54,098 nt of DNA, from assembly GCA_021827205.1 (NCBI GenBank), contig JAKAWV010000021.1, forward strand, positions 1-54,098, read 5' to 3'. This document shows, one piece after another, positions 9,582 through 25,339 of the stretch; position 1 is the first letter of the stretch; each line of letters starts with the position of its first letter. This DNA is from Pseudomonadota bacterium (GTDB lineage: Bacteria > Pseudomonadota > Gammaproteobacteria > Xanthomonadales > Rhodanobacteraceae). A program made the position numbers and the translations under genes. Below the pieces are notes generated by a model that was not told the DNA's origin, did not search any database, and saw only the letters and a list, made by a program, of their open reading frames with translations.

Positions 9582-9908
9582 TCAGCCGCAACCGCAACTG
9601 CTGCCGCAACTGTGCGCGCTGGCGCCGGCCGGCTTGGCCTCGGCCGCGGGCTTGGCCTCGGCGGCGGGCTTGTCGGCACCCGCGGCGACCGGAGCCTCGT
9701 CCTTGCGCACGACGTTGCGTTGGCCGTCCTTCTTGAAGTCGGTTTCGTACCAGCCGCTGCCAGCCAGGCGAAACGCCGGCGCAGTCACCTGGCGACGCAC
9801 CCGCGCCACGCCGCAGGCCGGGCATTGTTCGGGATCGGGATCGGCCAGTTTTTGCAGACGGTCGAAGCTGTGGCCACAGGCTTCGCATCGAAAGACGTAG
9901 ATCGGCAT
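9582..9908 (-). CDS. FmdB-type zinc-ribbon protein with Cys-rich tail
   Basis: A 108-aa protein whose N-terminus MPIYVFRCEACGHSFDRLQ and the second knuckle CPACG form the four-cysteine zinc ribbon of the FmdB/CxxC regulatory family. After this comes a linker with two copies of KPAAEA, encoded by an imperfect 18-base DNA repeat near 9632-9670, and a tail SAHSCGSSCGCG with three more cysteines. The family's role is poorly known; a regulatory or metal-related role is usually proposed. It lies directly before aspS, a common arrangement. Similarity is clear in the ribbon only. Confidence 0.88.
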   Translation of the reverse strand: MPIYVFRCEACGHSFDRLQKLADPDPEQCPACGVARVRRQVTAPAFRLAGSGWYETDFKKDGQRNVVRKDEAPVAAGADKPAAEAKPAAEAKPAGASAHSCGSSCGCG

Positions 9909-10250
9909 GGCGCTCGGGTTCGGACGGATCGAATGGCCGCGAATTTGTGGGCAGGCGCCACGGGTTCAAGTCCCGGCAACCGGCCCTGCTCGGGGGTGCG
10001 GCATCCTGGACCATCGCCGCCGCCGCGTCCACCTGGAATGCCAAGCGCAGGGTGATGTGCGGGGCGATCCGTGGTCCGGATCGCAGCCCTGTCCAGCCTA
10101 CTGTCGGCTTGCCTCGCTCGCGCATGCCGTCAGCCGGATGTGATCAATCCGCAATTGACGCACTGCGACAATAGCGTTACGGTTTCGTTAATGGAAGCCG
10201 GCGATGGGCCGGCGTGATCAGGGCCGATCCGACATCGAGGGGTAACACAC
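9909..10250. other. Intergenic region between fmdB-like gene and receptor gene
   Basis: 342 bases separating divergent genes. Near the right end is a good sigma-70 promoter for the receptor gene. At 9951-9990 an imperfect hairpin (GCAGG/CCTGC outer arms, CGGG/CCCG inner arms) has the loop TTCAAGT, which resembles a tRNA T-arm, but no matching acceptor or anticodon arms exist. I see no gene in it. Confidence 0.6.
10155..10183 (+). promoter_or_regulatory. Sigma-70 promoter for the TonB-dependent receptor
   Basis: TTGACG at 10155-10160 (five of six to TTGACA) and TACGGT at 10178-10183 (fits TAnnnT) are separated by exactly 17 bases. The start codon lies about 68 bases further, preceded by GAGGGG at 10237-10242 with 8-base spacing to ATG. 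I see no obvious Fur box. Confidence 0.55.
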
Positions 10251-12650
10251 ATGAAACTCGTACCCACACCGCGGCACGCGGTTTTGTTTGCCGCACTCGC
10301 CGCCGTCGGCGTCGCCCACGCGCAGGATGCGAACAAGCCCCAGCCGCCCAAGGCCAAGGAACTGCAGACCGTGGTGGTCACTGGCACGCGCATGGCCGAT
10401 CGCACCGTGGCCTATTCCATGGCGCCGATCGACGTGCTGACACCCAAGGATCTCGAGGCCACCGGCGCGCCGTCGCTGGCGCAAGCGCTGCGCACCTTGC
10501 TGCCTTCGTTCAATTTTCCACAGCCCTCGATCACCGACGGTACCGACGCGATCCAGCCGGCACAACTGCGCGGCCTCTCGCCGGACGAAACCCTGGTGCT
10601 GATCAACGGCAAGCGCCAGCACACCACCGCCATCGTCAATGTCAACGGCACGCTGGGGCGTGGCTCCTCGCCCGTGGATCTCAACGCCATCCCGATGAAC
10701 GCCATCGCGCGCATCGAGGTACTGCGCGACGGCGCCGCGGCGCAATACGGCTCGGACGCCATTGCCGGCGTGATCAACATCATCCTCAAGGGAGGCAATC
10801 ACGGCGGCTCGGTCACCGGCACGATGGGCCAGTACAGCAAACATGACAACGCCGACGGTCGTACCGTTCAGGGCGGCGCTGACGGCGGCTTCGCGCTCGG
10901 ACAGAAGGGCTGGATTTATCTGAGCGCTGATTACACGCACCAGGATCCGACCAATCTCGCCGGCCCGGATGTGCGCTTTCCGAGCGATCCCACCTACGGC
11001 CAAGTCACCTTCCACTACGGCATTCCGCTGCTCACGCAAAAGAATGCCGCGATCAACATGCAGTACGACCTGACCCCGCAGATGCAGTTCTACGCCTTCA
11101 GCGTGTTCAACAAGCGCAATGTCAGCGCCGGCGGCTTTTTTCGTTCGCTGTCGACGTACAAGAACAACAGCCCGGCCGCAGTGGCGGTGTACCCGGCCGG
11201 TTATCTGCCGATGGAGAACAGCTCCATCCTCGATACCTCGCTGGTCGCGGGCCTGCGCGGCACGGTGCTGGACGGCTGGCATTACGACCTCAGCTACAAC
11301 ACCGGCGGCAATCACTGGAAACTCAACACCAGCAACACCTTCAACTACTCGCTGGGCGCGGCCTCGCCCACCGGCTTTTACATCGGCACCCTGCTCAATC
11401 GCGAGGACGTGCTGAACGCCGACTTCAGCAAGGGCGTGGATCTGAGCTGGCTGAAGAATCCGCTGACCGTCGCCTGGGGCCTGGAACACCGCAAGGACTC
11501 GTTCACCATCCAGCAGGGTGATGCGGCCTCGTATGCGGGCGCCGGCGCGCAGGTGTTCCCCGGCTACCAGCCGCTGGATGCCGGCACCCATAGTCGCAGC
11601 GACGACGCCGAGTATCTGGATCTGGAAACCGACTTCAACGACCAGCTCTCCGGCGGCTTCGCGGTGCGCCACGAGAACTTCAGCGACTTCGGTGGCACGA
11701 CTTCATGGAAGCTGTCCGGTCGCTACGGATTCAATGACACGGTGGCGCTGCGCGCCACGGCCTCGACCGGCTTCCGCGCGCCCTCGCTGCAACAGGAGTG
11801 GTACTCCAGCACGGCGATCAACTTCGTCAACAATGGCACGACGCTGGTGCCATACACCATCCGCACCTTCCCGGTGAACAACCCGGCCGCAATCGCGCTG
11901 GGCGCACAACCACTGCAGCCGGAAAAGTCGCGCAACCTCAGCGTCGGCCTGGTGTTCACGCCACAAAGCGGGTTGTACGCCACGGTCGATTTTTACCGGA
12001 TCACCATCGACAATCGCATCATCCTCAGTGGCAATCTGGTCGGCGCCGCGGTGCAGAATTACCTGACCTCGGTGGGCATTCCATTCGTCAGCGGCGGTCG
12101 CTTCTTCACCAACGCGGTCAACACGCGCACGCGCGGCGTGGATGTGGTCGGCACCTATCCCGTGGAACTGGGCGACAGCAGCACACTGAAGTTCACCGGC
12201 GGCCTCAACTACAACAAGACCACGATCCTCTCGATCGCGCCCAACCCGCCGCAACTGGGTCTGGCCGGACTGACCTTGCCGGTGATCGACCGCACCAACC
12301 AGGGCTACATCACCGTCAGCACGCCCAAGGACAAGGCGTTCCTTGCCGCGGATTGGAGCCTGGGCAACTGGCGCGTGCATGGTCAGGTCACGCGCTACGG
12401 CACCTGGACGATCTACGGCGGCACGCCCTCGGGCGACCAGACTTTCAGTGCCAGGGTGCTGCTGGATGCCTCGGTCAGCTACTTCTGGAACAACTGGGAT
12501 CTCACCGTCGGCGCCAACAACCTGACCAACCAGTATCCGGAACGGAACAACGCCGCGAATAACTTCCGCGGCATCCTGCCCTATCCCAACTCCTCGCCGT
12601 TCGGATTCAGCGGTGCGTACTACTACGGCACGGCGACCTTCCGCTGGTAA
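10251..12650 (+). CDS. TonB-dependent outer-membrane receptor
   Basis: A 799-aa receptor. Residues 1-24 form a signal peptide ending in VAHA before QDANK. A TonB-box-like TVVVTGTR follows near residue 42, then the plug domain (LRGLSPDETLVLINGKRQ, IARIEVLRDGAAAQYGSDAI, VINIILKGG), then a 22-strand-type barrel ending in the aromatic TATFRW. Such proteins import iron complexes, vitamin B12, sugars or other scarce solutes using TonB energy. No adjacent gene points to the substrate; the barrel looks like the general iron/uncharacterised group of Xanthomonadales receptors. It is monocistronic, between its own promoter and terminator. Confidence 0.93.
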   Translation: MKLVPTPRHAVLFAALAAVGVAHAQDANKPQPPKAKELQTVVVTGTRMADRTVAYSMAPIDVLTPKDLEATGAPSLAQALRTLLPSFNFPQPSITDGTDAIQPAQLRGLSPDETLVLINGKRQHTTAIVNVNGTLGRGSSPVDLNAIPMNAIARIEVLRDGAAAQYGSDAIAGVINIILKGGNHGGSVTGTMGQYSKHDNADGRTVQGGADGGFALGQKGWIYLSADYTHQDPTNLAGPDVRFPSDPTYGQVTFHYGIPLLTQKNAAINMQYDLTPQMQFYAFSVFNKRNVSAGGFFRSLSTYKNNSPAAVAVYPAGYLPMENSSILDTSLVAGLRGTVLDGWHYDLSYNTGGNHWKLNTSNTFNYSLGAASPTGFYIGTLLNREDVLNADFSKGVDLSWLKNPLTVAWGLEHRKDSFTIQQGDAASYAGAGAQVFPGYQPLDAGTHSRSDDAEYLDLETDFNDQLSGGFAVRHENFSDFGGTTSWKLSGRYGFNDTVALRATASTGFRAPSLQQEWYSSTAINFVNNGTTLVPYTIRTFPVNNPAAIALGAQPLQPEKSRNLSVGLVFTPQSGLYATVDFYRITIDNRIILSGNLVGAAVQNYLTSVGIPFVSGGRFFTNAVNTRTRGVDVVGTYPVELGDSSTLKFTGGLNYNKTTILSIAPNPPQLGLAGLTLPVIDRTNQGYITVSTPKDKAFLAADWSLGNWRVHGQVTRYGTWTIYGGTPSGDQTFSARVLLDASVSYFWNNWDLTVGANNLTNQYPERNNAANNFRGILPYPNSSPFGFSGAYYYGTATFRW

Positions 12651-12677
12651 GCACAGCGGTCTGTTGAATTGAACCGG

Positions 12678-12704
12678 GCGGCCGGGGCAACCCGGCCGCT
12701 TTTT
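12678..12704 (+). terminator. Rho-independent terminator after the receptor gene
   Basis: A perfect 9-bp stem (GCGGCCGGG with CCCGGCCGC) closed by a GCAA loop and followed by five T residues, 27 bases after the receptor stop. The stem also lies just past the convergent clpB stop, but on that strand no U-run follows. Confidence 0.9.
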
Positions 12705-12711
12705 CCGTGGC

Positions 12712-15318
<2,607 letters not shown>

Positions 15319-15364
15319 GGTTGAGCCCCGCAAAATCAAGGCGGCTGCGCCGCCATTGCCGGCT

Positions 15365-15392
15365 AGATGCGGCTGCGCGCGCGGGAATCAAG
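15365..15392 (-). promoter_or_regulatory. Sigma-32 heat-shock promoter for clpB
   Basis: On the minus strand CTTGATT (-35, consensus CTTGAA) is followed after 13 bases by CCGCATCT (-10, consensus CCCCATnT, one change). Spacing is within the sigma-32 range and the predicted start is about 40 bases before the clpB ATG. ClpB is a known sigma-32 target in many proteobacteria. Confidence 0.6.
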
Positions 15393-15436
15393 CGCGCACC
15401 TGGCGACCCGGCACAAGGCCGGGCGCCGCTGCAGAT

Positions 15437-18205
<2,769 letters not shown>

Positions 18206-18405
18206 GCTCATGGCCTGACCGGATGATTCGACCCGGCAGGGTATCCCAGCGCCCGCGAGAGCGCCAAGACTGCGCAAGCGCGGCCATGCCGGCATCGCGA
18301 TGTCGGTGCCATGCACAACGCTTGTGCCGAAGAACGATCGCTTGCGCGCAACGGCATCGAACGTACGGCCGAGCTGCACGCCGACCACCGTGACATGATC
18401 CGCGC

Positions 18406-18672
18406 ATGACGACCAGCATCCCGCCCGGCGACTGGCTGGGTTATATCGCCGCCACGCTGACCACCGTTGCCTTCATTCCACAGGCATGGCGCACATGGCG
18501 CACGCGCGACACACGCGCGCTGTCGCTGTGCATGTATCTGGTTTTTACCGTGGGCGTCGCGTTCTGGCTGGGCTACGGGCTGGCGCTGGGTGCATGGCCG
18601 ATCATCATCTCCAACGCGATCACGCTCCCGCTGGCCGGCATGATCCTGATCCTGAAGCTGCGCCACGGTTGA
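18406..18672 (+). CDS. SemiSWEET-type sugar transporter
   Basis: An 88-aa protein with three hydrophobic helices: [37 protein letters not shown] and [20 protein letters not shown]. The first helix carries the PQ-loop signature (FIPQ) and the third the conserved Asn. This is the bacterial half-size SWEET layout (MtN3/PQ-loop), whose members act as dimers for facilitated sugar passage across the inner membrane. The substrate is not visible. It is divergent from leuS, with about 200 bases between them; a clear ribosome site is missing. Confidence 0.85.
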   Translation: MTTSIPPGDWLGYIAATLTTVAFIPQAWRTWRTRDTRALSLCMYLVFTVGVAFWLGYGLALGAWPIIISNAITLPLAGMILILKLRHG

Positions 18673-18816
18673 TGTGCCGCCACGCGCATGCATCGCGGAT
18701 GGCTCACGCGACCACGCGCTGAATGTGATCGCCAGCGGGCTCGACTGCGGGGAACTTGTGCTGACACCGCTGATCAGAACTGCATCGCCACCTTGCGGTT
18801 CTGCGTGCAGTCCTTC

Positions 18817-20493
18817 ATGCCCCTGTTCAAGCGGATCGCACTACGCCGCGGCTTCAACATCATCGGTGTGCTGCTGACGATGGCACTGCTCGGTGGATGC
18901 GCACCGCGCCGACCCGGCGGTGAAATCCACCACTACACCGTCGGCACTGCGCTGGCACCACCCGCGCAGCAGGTGTTCATCCGCAGCCTGGCCTCGTCGC
19001 CGCGCACGCTGGACCCTTCGCTGTCCACCGACGTGATGGGCTTCAACGTGCTCACTGACCTGTTCGAGGGGCTGACGCAATTCAACGCGCAAGGCCAGGT
19101 GGTGCCGGGCGTGGCCAGCCACTGGACGGTGAGCAAGAACGGCCTGCGCTGGACGTTCTTCCTGCGCCCTGATGCGCGCTGGAACAACGGCGCACCGGTG
19201 ACGGCGCAGGATTTCGCCTACGCCTGGCAGCGCGAGGTCAGCCCGGACACCGCCGCGCAATACGCCGACTCGCTGAGTATGATCGTCAACGCCAGCGCGG
19301 TCATCAACGGCACGCTGCCGACTTCGGCGCTGGGCGTGCACGCGCTGGGCGCGCGCACGCTGCAGGTGGATCTGGTGCATCCCACGCCGTACCTCACGGC
19401 AGCGCTGGCCAACACGTATTTCGACCCGCTGTATCCGCCGACCGTGCGCCGCTGGGGCCTGGCGTGGACGCAGCCGCCGCATCTGATCAGCGATGGCGCA
19501 TTCTACCTTGCGAGTGAGGTGGTCAACGGTCGCCTGATCCTGCTCAAGAATCCCTGGTTCTGGGACGCCGGCGCCGTGCGTCTGCGCGAGGAGATCGATT
19601 ACCCGATCAAGAACGCCGCCTCCAAGCTCGATCGCTATCTCGCCGACGATCTGGATTTTGCCGACGATCCGGCGTTTCCGCCCAGCGACATCGACTGGCT
19701 GCGCCATGCACTGGGTAGCCAGGTGCATGTGGCGCCGTACTACGGCACCGCGTACCTGGGCATGCTGGTGCACGAGCAACCCTTCGCAAATCGCGACCTG
19801 CGCCTGGCGCTGTCGATGGCGCTGGAGCGCAACGTGCTGGATGACAAGCTCGGCCGCGGCCTGTTCCTGCCGGCCTACTCGCTGATGCCGCCGCTGGCGG
19901 GCTACACGCAGCAATTGCCGGCCTGGGCGCGCTGGCCGCGCGCGCAGCGCCTGGCCGAGGCGCGCCGCCTGTACGCCGCCGCCGGTTACGGGCCCGGTCA
20001 CGAACTACGCGCGCGCTTGCTGTATCCCACGCAAGGCAGTGCGGCGCGCCACTACGTCGAGGCGGTGACGCTGATGTGGAAGGAAAACCTCGGCGCCGAC
20101 GTGCATCTGTGGAACGAGCAGTGGAAGGTCATGCTGCAGGACATCCAGTACAAGAACGCCAAGCTGTACTGGAGCGCATGGATCGGCAACTACCTCGATC
20201 CCGTCACCTTCATGCACCAGTTCCAGGTCGGTTATCCGATGAACTACGGCGATTTCTCGTATGCGCCGTTCCAGAAACTGCTGCAGGCCGCGCAATCCAG
20301 CAATGACAACGCGCAACGCTACCGGTATTTCGAGCAGGCCGAACGCGTGCTGGGTGCGCAGATGCCGTTCATCCCGCTGTACTTCTATACCGCGGACAAC
20401 CTGGTGAAACCCTACGTCACCGGCTGGCACAGCAACCTGCTCGATGTGCACCCGGCGCAGTACATCGCCATCCTGCAGCACACGGTGCACTGA
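18817..20493 (+). CDS. oppA: Peptide ABC transporter substrate-binding lipoprotein
   Basis: A 558-aa family 5 solute-binding protein. The N-terminus is a lipoprotein signal (MPLFKRIALRRGF..., LLGGC with Cys28). The mature part has RTLDPSLSTDVMGFNVLTDL, WTFFLRPDARWNNGAPVTAQDF and YWSAWIGNYLDPVTFM, typical of OppA/DppA. It captures oligopeptides in the periplasm for the membrane complex encoded next. Its stop overlaps the next start (TGATG, 20491-20495). The start was set by the signal peptide; the frame is open 43 codons further upstream without similarity. Peptide length preference cannot be told. Confidence 0.92.
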   Translation: MPLFKRIALRRGFNIIGVLLTMALLGGCAPRRPGGEIHHYTVGTALAPPAQQVFIRSLASSPRTLDPSLSTDVMGFNVLTDLFEGLTQFNAQGQVVPGVASHWTVSKNGLRWTFFLRPDARWNNGAPVTAQDFAYAWQREVSPDTAAQYADSLSMIVNASAVINGTLPTSALGVHALGARTLQVDLVHPTPYLTAALANTYFDPLYPPTVRRWGLAWTQPPHLISDGAFYLASEVVNGRLILLKNPWFWDAGAVRLREEIDYPIKNAASKLDRYLADDLDFADDPAFPPSDIDWLRHALGSQVHVAPYYGTAYLGMLVHEQPFANRDLRLALSMALERNVLDDKLGRGLFLPAYSLMPPLAGYTQQLPAWARWPRAQRLAEARRLYAAAGYGPGHELRARLLYPTQGSAARHYVEAVTLMWKENLGADVHLWNEQWKVMLQDIQYKNAKLYWSAWIGNYLDPVTFMHQFQVGYPMNYGDFSYAPFQKLLQAAQSSNDNAQRYRYFEQAERVLGAQMPFIPLYFYTADNLVKPYVTGWHSNLLDVHPAQYIAILQHTVH

Positions 20494-21425
20494 TGGGCGC
20501 GCTCGCACGCTACACCGCCCGGCGTCTGCTCGGCGCCATCCCGACCATGCTGGTGATCATCACGCTGTCGTTCTTCCTGCTGCGCGCGGCGCCGGGCGGG
20601 CCGTTCGACATGCAGCGCGCGCTGCCGCCGCAGGTCAAGCTCAATCTGGAGCGCATGTACCACCTCAACCTGCCGCTGTGGCAGCAGTATCTGGACTACC
20701 TGGGCAACATCCTGCGCGGCAATTTCGGGCCGTCGTTCGTGTATCGCGGCACCACGGTCAACCAGCTCATCGGCCAGGGCTTTCCGGTGGACATCGCCAT
20801 CGGCTTGCCGGCGCTGCTCGGCGCGCTGCTGCTGGGGATTCCGCTGGGCATCATCTCGGCGCTGAAGCAGAACAGCTGGCTGGATTACTTCCCGATGGCG
20901 CTGGCCATGGTCGGCATCTCGATTCCCACCTTCGTGGTCGCGCCAGTGCTGATCCTGGTGCTGGCGGTGATGCTGCACTGGCTGCCCGCGGGCGGCTGGT
21001 CGGCCGGCGATCCGCTGTACATGATCCTGCCCGCGGTGTCGCTGGGCTTGCCGCTGATCGCCTACGCCGCGCGCGTCATGCGCGGCAGCATGATCGAGGT
21101 GCTCAACAGCCCCTACATCCGCACCGCGCGCGCCAAGGGCCTGCCCGAGCGCACGGTGATCCTGCGCCACGCGCTGCGCCCGGCCATGCTGCCGATGGTG
21201 TCGTTTCTCGGCCCGGCGGTGGTCAACACCATCACCGGCTCGATCGTGGTCGAGGAGATCTTCGGCCTGCCCGGCATCGGGCGTTTCTTCGTCGATGGCG
21301 CCATGAACCGCGACTACACCCTGGTGATGGGCGTGACCGTGCTGTACGGCCTGCTGATCGTGTTGTTCAACCTCATCGCGGATGTGCTCTACGGCATCCT
21401 CGACCCGCGCGTGCGCTTCCAATGA
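20493..21425 (+). CDS. oppB: Peptide ABC transporter permease, OppB type
   Basis: A 310-aa inner-membrane permease with six helices. The N-terminus ARYTARRLLGAIPTMLVIIT is characteristic of OppB/DppB, and the cytoplasmic EAA loop reads IRTARAKGLPERTVILRHAL. It forms the translocation pore with the following OppC-type protein. The start overlaps the oppA stop, and the stop overlaps the oppC start as ATGA. Confidence 0.95.
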   Translation: MGALARYTARRLLGAIPTMLVIITLSFFLLRAAPGGPFDMQRALPPQVKLNLERMYHLNLPLWQQYLDYLGNILRGNFGPSFVYRGTTVNQLIGQGFPVDIAIGLPALLGALLLGIPLGIISALKQNSWLDYFPMALAMVGISIPTFVVAPVLILVLAVMLHWLPAGGWSAGDPLYMILPAVSLGLPLIAYAARVMRGSMIEVLNSPYIRTARAKGLPERTVILRHALRPAMLPMVSFLGPAVVNTITGSIVVEEIFGLPGIGRFFVDGAMNRDYTLVMGVTVLYGLLIVLFNLIADVLYGILDPRVRFQ

Positions 21426-22363
21426 GCGGGGCGCCACGCCGCGAATGGTTCAACTGGTATCCGGGGCGCGGCGCGGCGGCGCGCGCGCAGGCGCTGGCCG
21501 GCAGTGACGCCGCGCGCGGGCGCAGCCTGTGGCAGGACGCCTGGGCGCGCCTGCGCCGCAACCGCGCGGCGATGCTCAGCCTGATCGTGCTGGGCATCAT
21601 CACCGTGGCCTGCATCGTGCTGCCCTGGGTGTGGCCGTACAACTACGCCACGCCGGACTGGGATCTACTCAACCACGGTCCGACACTGGCCGGCATGCAC
21701 TGGTTCGGCACCGACGGCCTCGGCCGCGACCTGTTCGTGCGCGTGCTGTGGGGCTGCCGCATCTCGCTGATGGTCGGCGTGGTGGCCACGCTGGTGACGC
21801 TGCTGATCGGCGTCACCTGGGGCGCCGTCGCCGGCTATGTCGGCGGCTGGCTGGACGGCTTGATGATGCGCACCGTGGACGTGCTGTATTCGGTGCCGTT
21901 CATTCCCTTCGTGATCATCCTGATCGTACTGTTCGGGCGCAACATCCTGCTGATGTTCGCGGCCATCGGTGCGGTGTCGTGGCTGGACATCGCGCGCATC
22001 GTGCGCGGCCAGACGCTGAGCCTGAAACAAAGGGAATTCATCGAGGCCGCGCGTGCCGGCGGCGTGGGCAACGCCGGCATCATCCGCCGCCACATCGTGC
22101 CCAACCTGATCGGCATCGTCATCGTCTACATCACCCTGACCATTCCCTCGATCATCCTGTTCGAGGCCTTCCTCAGCTTCCTCGGCCTCGGCGTGCAGGC
22201 GCCGATGACCTCGCTGGGCGGTCTGGTCAGCAACGGTGCCGGCGTGCTGCAGTCGTACCCGTATCAACTGATCATCCCGTCGATTTTCCTGGCGGTGATC
22301 GTGTACTGCTTCAACTTCATCGGCGACGGTCTGCGCGACGCGCTGGACCCGAAAGACCGCTAG
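21422..22363 (+). CDS. oppC: Peptide ABC transporter permease, OppC type
   Basis: A 313-aa permease. It has the OppC N-terminal segment (SLWQDAWARLRRNRAAMLSL) before the first helix, a periplasmic stretch HWFGTDGLGRDLFVRVLWG, and the EAA loop FIEAARAGGVGNAGIIRRHI. The start at 21422 overlaps the oppB stop by ATGA. It partners OppB. Confidence 0.95.
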   Translation: MSGAPRREWFNWYPGRGAAARAQALAGSDAARGRSLWQDAWARLRRNRAAMLSLIVLGIITVACIVLPWVWPYNYATPDWDLLNHGPTLAGMHWFGTDGLGRDLFVRVLWGCRISLMVGVVATLVTLLIGVTWGAVAGYVGGWLDGLMMRTVDVLYSVPFIPFVIILIVLFGRNILLMFAAIGAVSWLDIARIVRGQTLSLKQREFIEAARAGGVGNAGIIRRHIVPNLIGIVIVYITLTIPSIILFEAFLSFLGLGVQAPMTSLGGLVSNGAGVLQSYPYQLIIPSIFLAVIVYCFNFIGDGLRDALDPKDR

Positions 22364-22381
22364 CCCGAGGACGCGCGCACC

Positions 22382-23367
<986 letters not shown>

Positions 23368-23371
<4 letters not shown>

Positions 23372-24387
23372 GCGAGCCGCTCGCGCCGCCGCTGCTCGAG
23401 GTCGATGATTTGTCCGTGCATTTCCGCGTGCCCGGCGGCGGCTGGCGCGAGCGCAAGCGCGTGCTGCGCGCGGTCGATGGCGTCAGCTTCAACGTGGCCG
23501 AACGCGAGACGCTGGGCATCGTCGGCGAATCCGGCTGCGGCAAATCCACGCTGGCGCGCGCGCTGCTGCGCCTGGTGCCGACCAGCGGCGGCCATTTGCA
23601 CTACGCCGGGCGCGATCTGCTGGCGCTGGATGCCGCGGCGCTGCGGCCGCTGCGCCGCGAGTTGCAAATCATCTTCCAGGACCCGCTGGCCGCGCTCGAT
23701 CCGCGCATGACCGTGGGCCAGATCATCGGCGAACCGCTGCGCGCGCTGCGCGCCGACCTGCCGCGCGCCGAGCGCCACGCGCGCGTGCTGGCGATGATGC
23801 AGCGCGTCGGCCTGCTGCCCAGCCAGGTCAACCGCTACGCGCACGAGTTTTCCGGCGGTCAGGCGCAGCGCATCGGCATCGCGCGCGCGCTGGCGGTGGA
23901 GCCGCGCCTGCTGGTCTGCGACGAGCCGGTGAGTTCGCTCGATGTCTCGATCAAATCGCAGGTGATCAACCTGCTGCAGGAACTCAAGGCCGAGCGCGCG
24001 CTGACCCTGGTGTTCATCGCCCACGACCTGGCCAGCGTGCGCCACATCGCGCAGCGCGTGCTGGTGCTGTATCTGGGTCGCGTGGTGGAGATCGCCGGCC
24101 GCGACGCGATCTTCGCGCGGCCCATGCACCCGTACACGCGCATGCTGTTCGCGGCCGCGCCGATTCCCGATCCGGACGCCGCGCGCCGCATGCGTGCCGC
24201 GCCGGTACGTGGCGAGATCCCCTCGCCGTTCAACCCGCCTTCGGGCTGCGCATTCCGCACGCGCTGCATGCACGCCATCGAGCGCTGCGGCGCCGAGCGT
24301 CCGGCCCTGCGCGCGCTGGGCGGCGGCCAGGTCGCCTGCCACCGCGCCGGGGAATGGCTGGCGCAGCCCTTCGCGCCCGCGGTCTGA
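23368..24387 (+). CDS. oppF: Peptide ABC transporter ATPase, OppF type
   Basis: A 339-aa ATPase: Walker A GESGCGKS, signature FSGGQAQRIGIARAL, Walker B LLVCDEPVSSLDVS, switch His in FIAHDLAS, and the C-terminal extension with CAFRTRCMHAIERCG. The cysteine cluster of this extension is a known feature of OppD/F-type subunits and can bind an iron-sulfur cluster in some. It is the last gene of the five-gene transporter. Confidence 0.95.
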
Positions 24388-24456
24388 GATTCACCGCGGC
24401 TCTTGTCAGGCGCGCGCCACGCCCCAATCATGCGGTATCCCGTTCCGGAGCCCGCC

Positions 24457-25338
24457 ATGACCGCCACCGCCCACGCCCTCGATGTCACCCAGGCCAACTT
24501 CGACAGCGCGGTGATGCAGGCCTCGATGCAACAGCCCGTGCTGATCGATTTCTGGGCCGGCTGGTGCGCGCCCTGCAGGCAGCTCAAGCCGATCCTGGAA
24601 AAACTGGCGGGCGAGTATGCCGGCGCGTTCCGGCTGGCCAGGATCGACAGCGATCAGGAAATGGCGCTGGCCGGCATGTTCGGCATCCGCTCGCTGCCCA
24701 CCGTGGTGCTGATCAAGGATGGCCAACCCGTGGACGGTTTCATGGGCGCCCTGCCCGAGGGCAGCGTGCGCGAATTTCTCGATCGTAACGGCATCAAGCC
24801 GGTGCTGGCGCAGGAAGATGCCGCCGCCGAGGCGCCGGCACTCGCGGCCCCCACGCAACCACTGGAAGCGCCCGGCGAAGCGCTGGCGCGATTGCAAACC
24901 GCGGTCGCCGCGCAGCCGGACAAGGACGAACTCAAGCTTGATCTGGCCGTGGCGCAGATGCGCGTCGGCCAGGCCGAGGCCGCCGCCGCCACGCTCGACG
25001 GCCTGCCCGCCAACCTCGCCAGCGATGCGCGTGCGCGGCGTCTGCGCGGCGAACTGGATTTCGCCCGGGCGCTGGCCAGCGCGCCCGCGCTGGACGAGCT
25101 GGAGCGTCGCATCGCCGCCGATCCCAAGGATTACGCCGCGCGCGATCTGCGCGCCGTGCGGCGCCTGCTCGGCGGCGCCGAAGCCGCCGCGCTGGAAGAC
25201 TGGCTGGCGCTGCTGGCCGAAGCGCGCGGCTGGAATGAGGGCCAGGCCAAGAAGCGCCTGGTTTCCGCGTTCGCGCTGAGCGACGACGCCGAGCTGGTCG
25301 CGCAGGCGCGGCGACGCATGAGCAGCCTGCTGTTCTGA
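24457..25338 (+). CDS. cnoX: Thioredoxin-TPR protein, CnoX/YbbN type
   Basis: A 293-aa protein with an N-terminal thioredoxin domain (residues about 10-115, active site WAGWCAPC with Cys37 and Cys40, cis-Pro in RSLPTVVL) and a C-terminal all-helical TPR-like domain. E. coli CnoX (YbbN) has lost one of the active cysteines and acts as a chaperone that hands substrates to GroEL; here the CxxC is intact, as in many other bacteria, so it may also reduce disulfides. The start at 24457 has GGAG 6 bases upstream. No signal peptide, so cytoplasmic. Confidence 0.88.
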   Translation: MTATAHALDVTQANFDSAVMQASMQQPVLIDFWAGWCAPCRQLKPILEKLAGEYAGAFRLARIDSDQEMALAGMFGIRSLPTVVLIKDGQPVDGFMGALPEGSVREFLDRNGIKPVLAQEDAAAEAPALAAPTQPLEAPGEALARLQTAVAAQPDKDELKLDLAVAQMRVGQAEAAAATLDGLPANLASDARARRLRGELDFARALASAPALDELERRIAADPKDYAARDLRAVRRLLGGAEAAALEDWLALLAEARGWNEGQAKKRLVSAFALSDDAELVAQARRRMSSLLF

Positions 25339-25339
25339 T

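Noticed and set aside
9951-9990. tRNA-like T-arm (CGGG-TTCAAGT-CCCG) upstream of the receptor gene
   Set aside because: The loop fits the TTCRANY pattern, but no matching acceptor stem (CCGGTTG would be needed), D-arm or anticodon arm is present; at most a remnant or chance hairpin.
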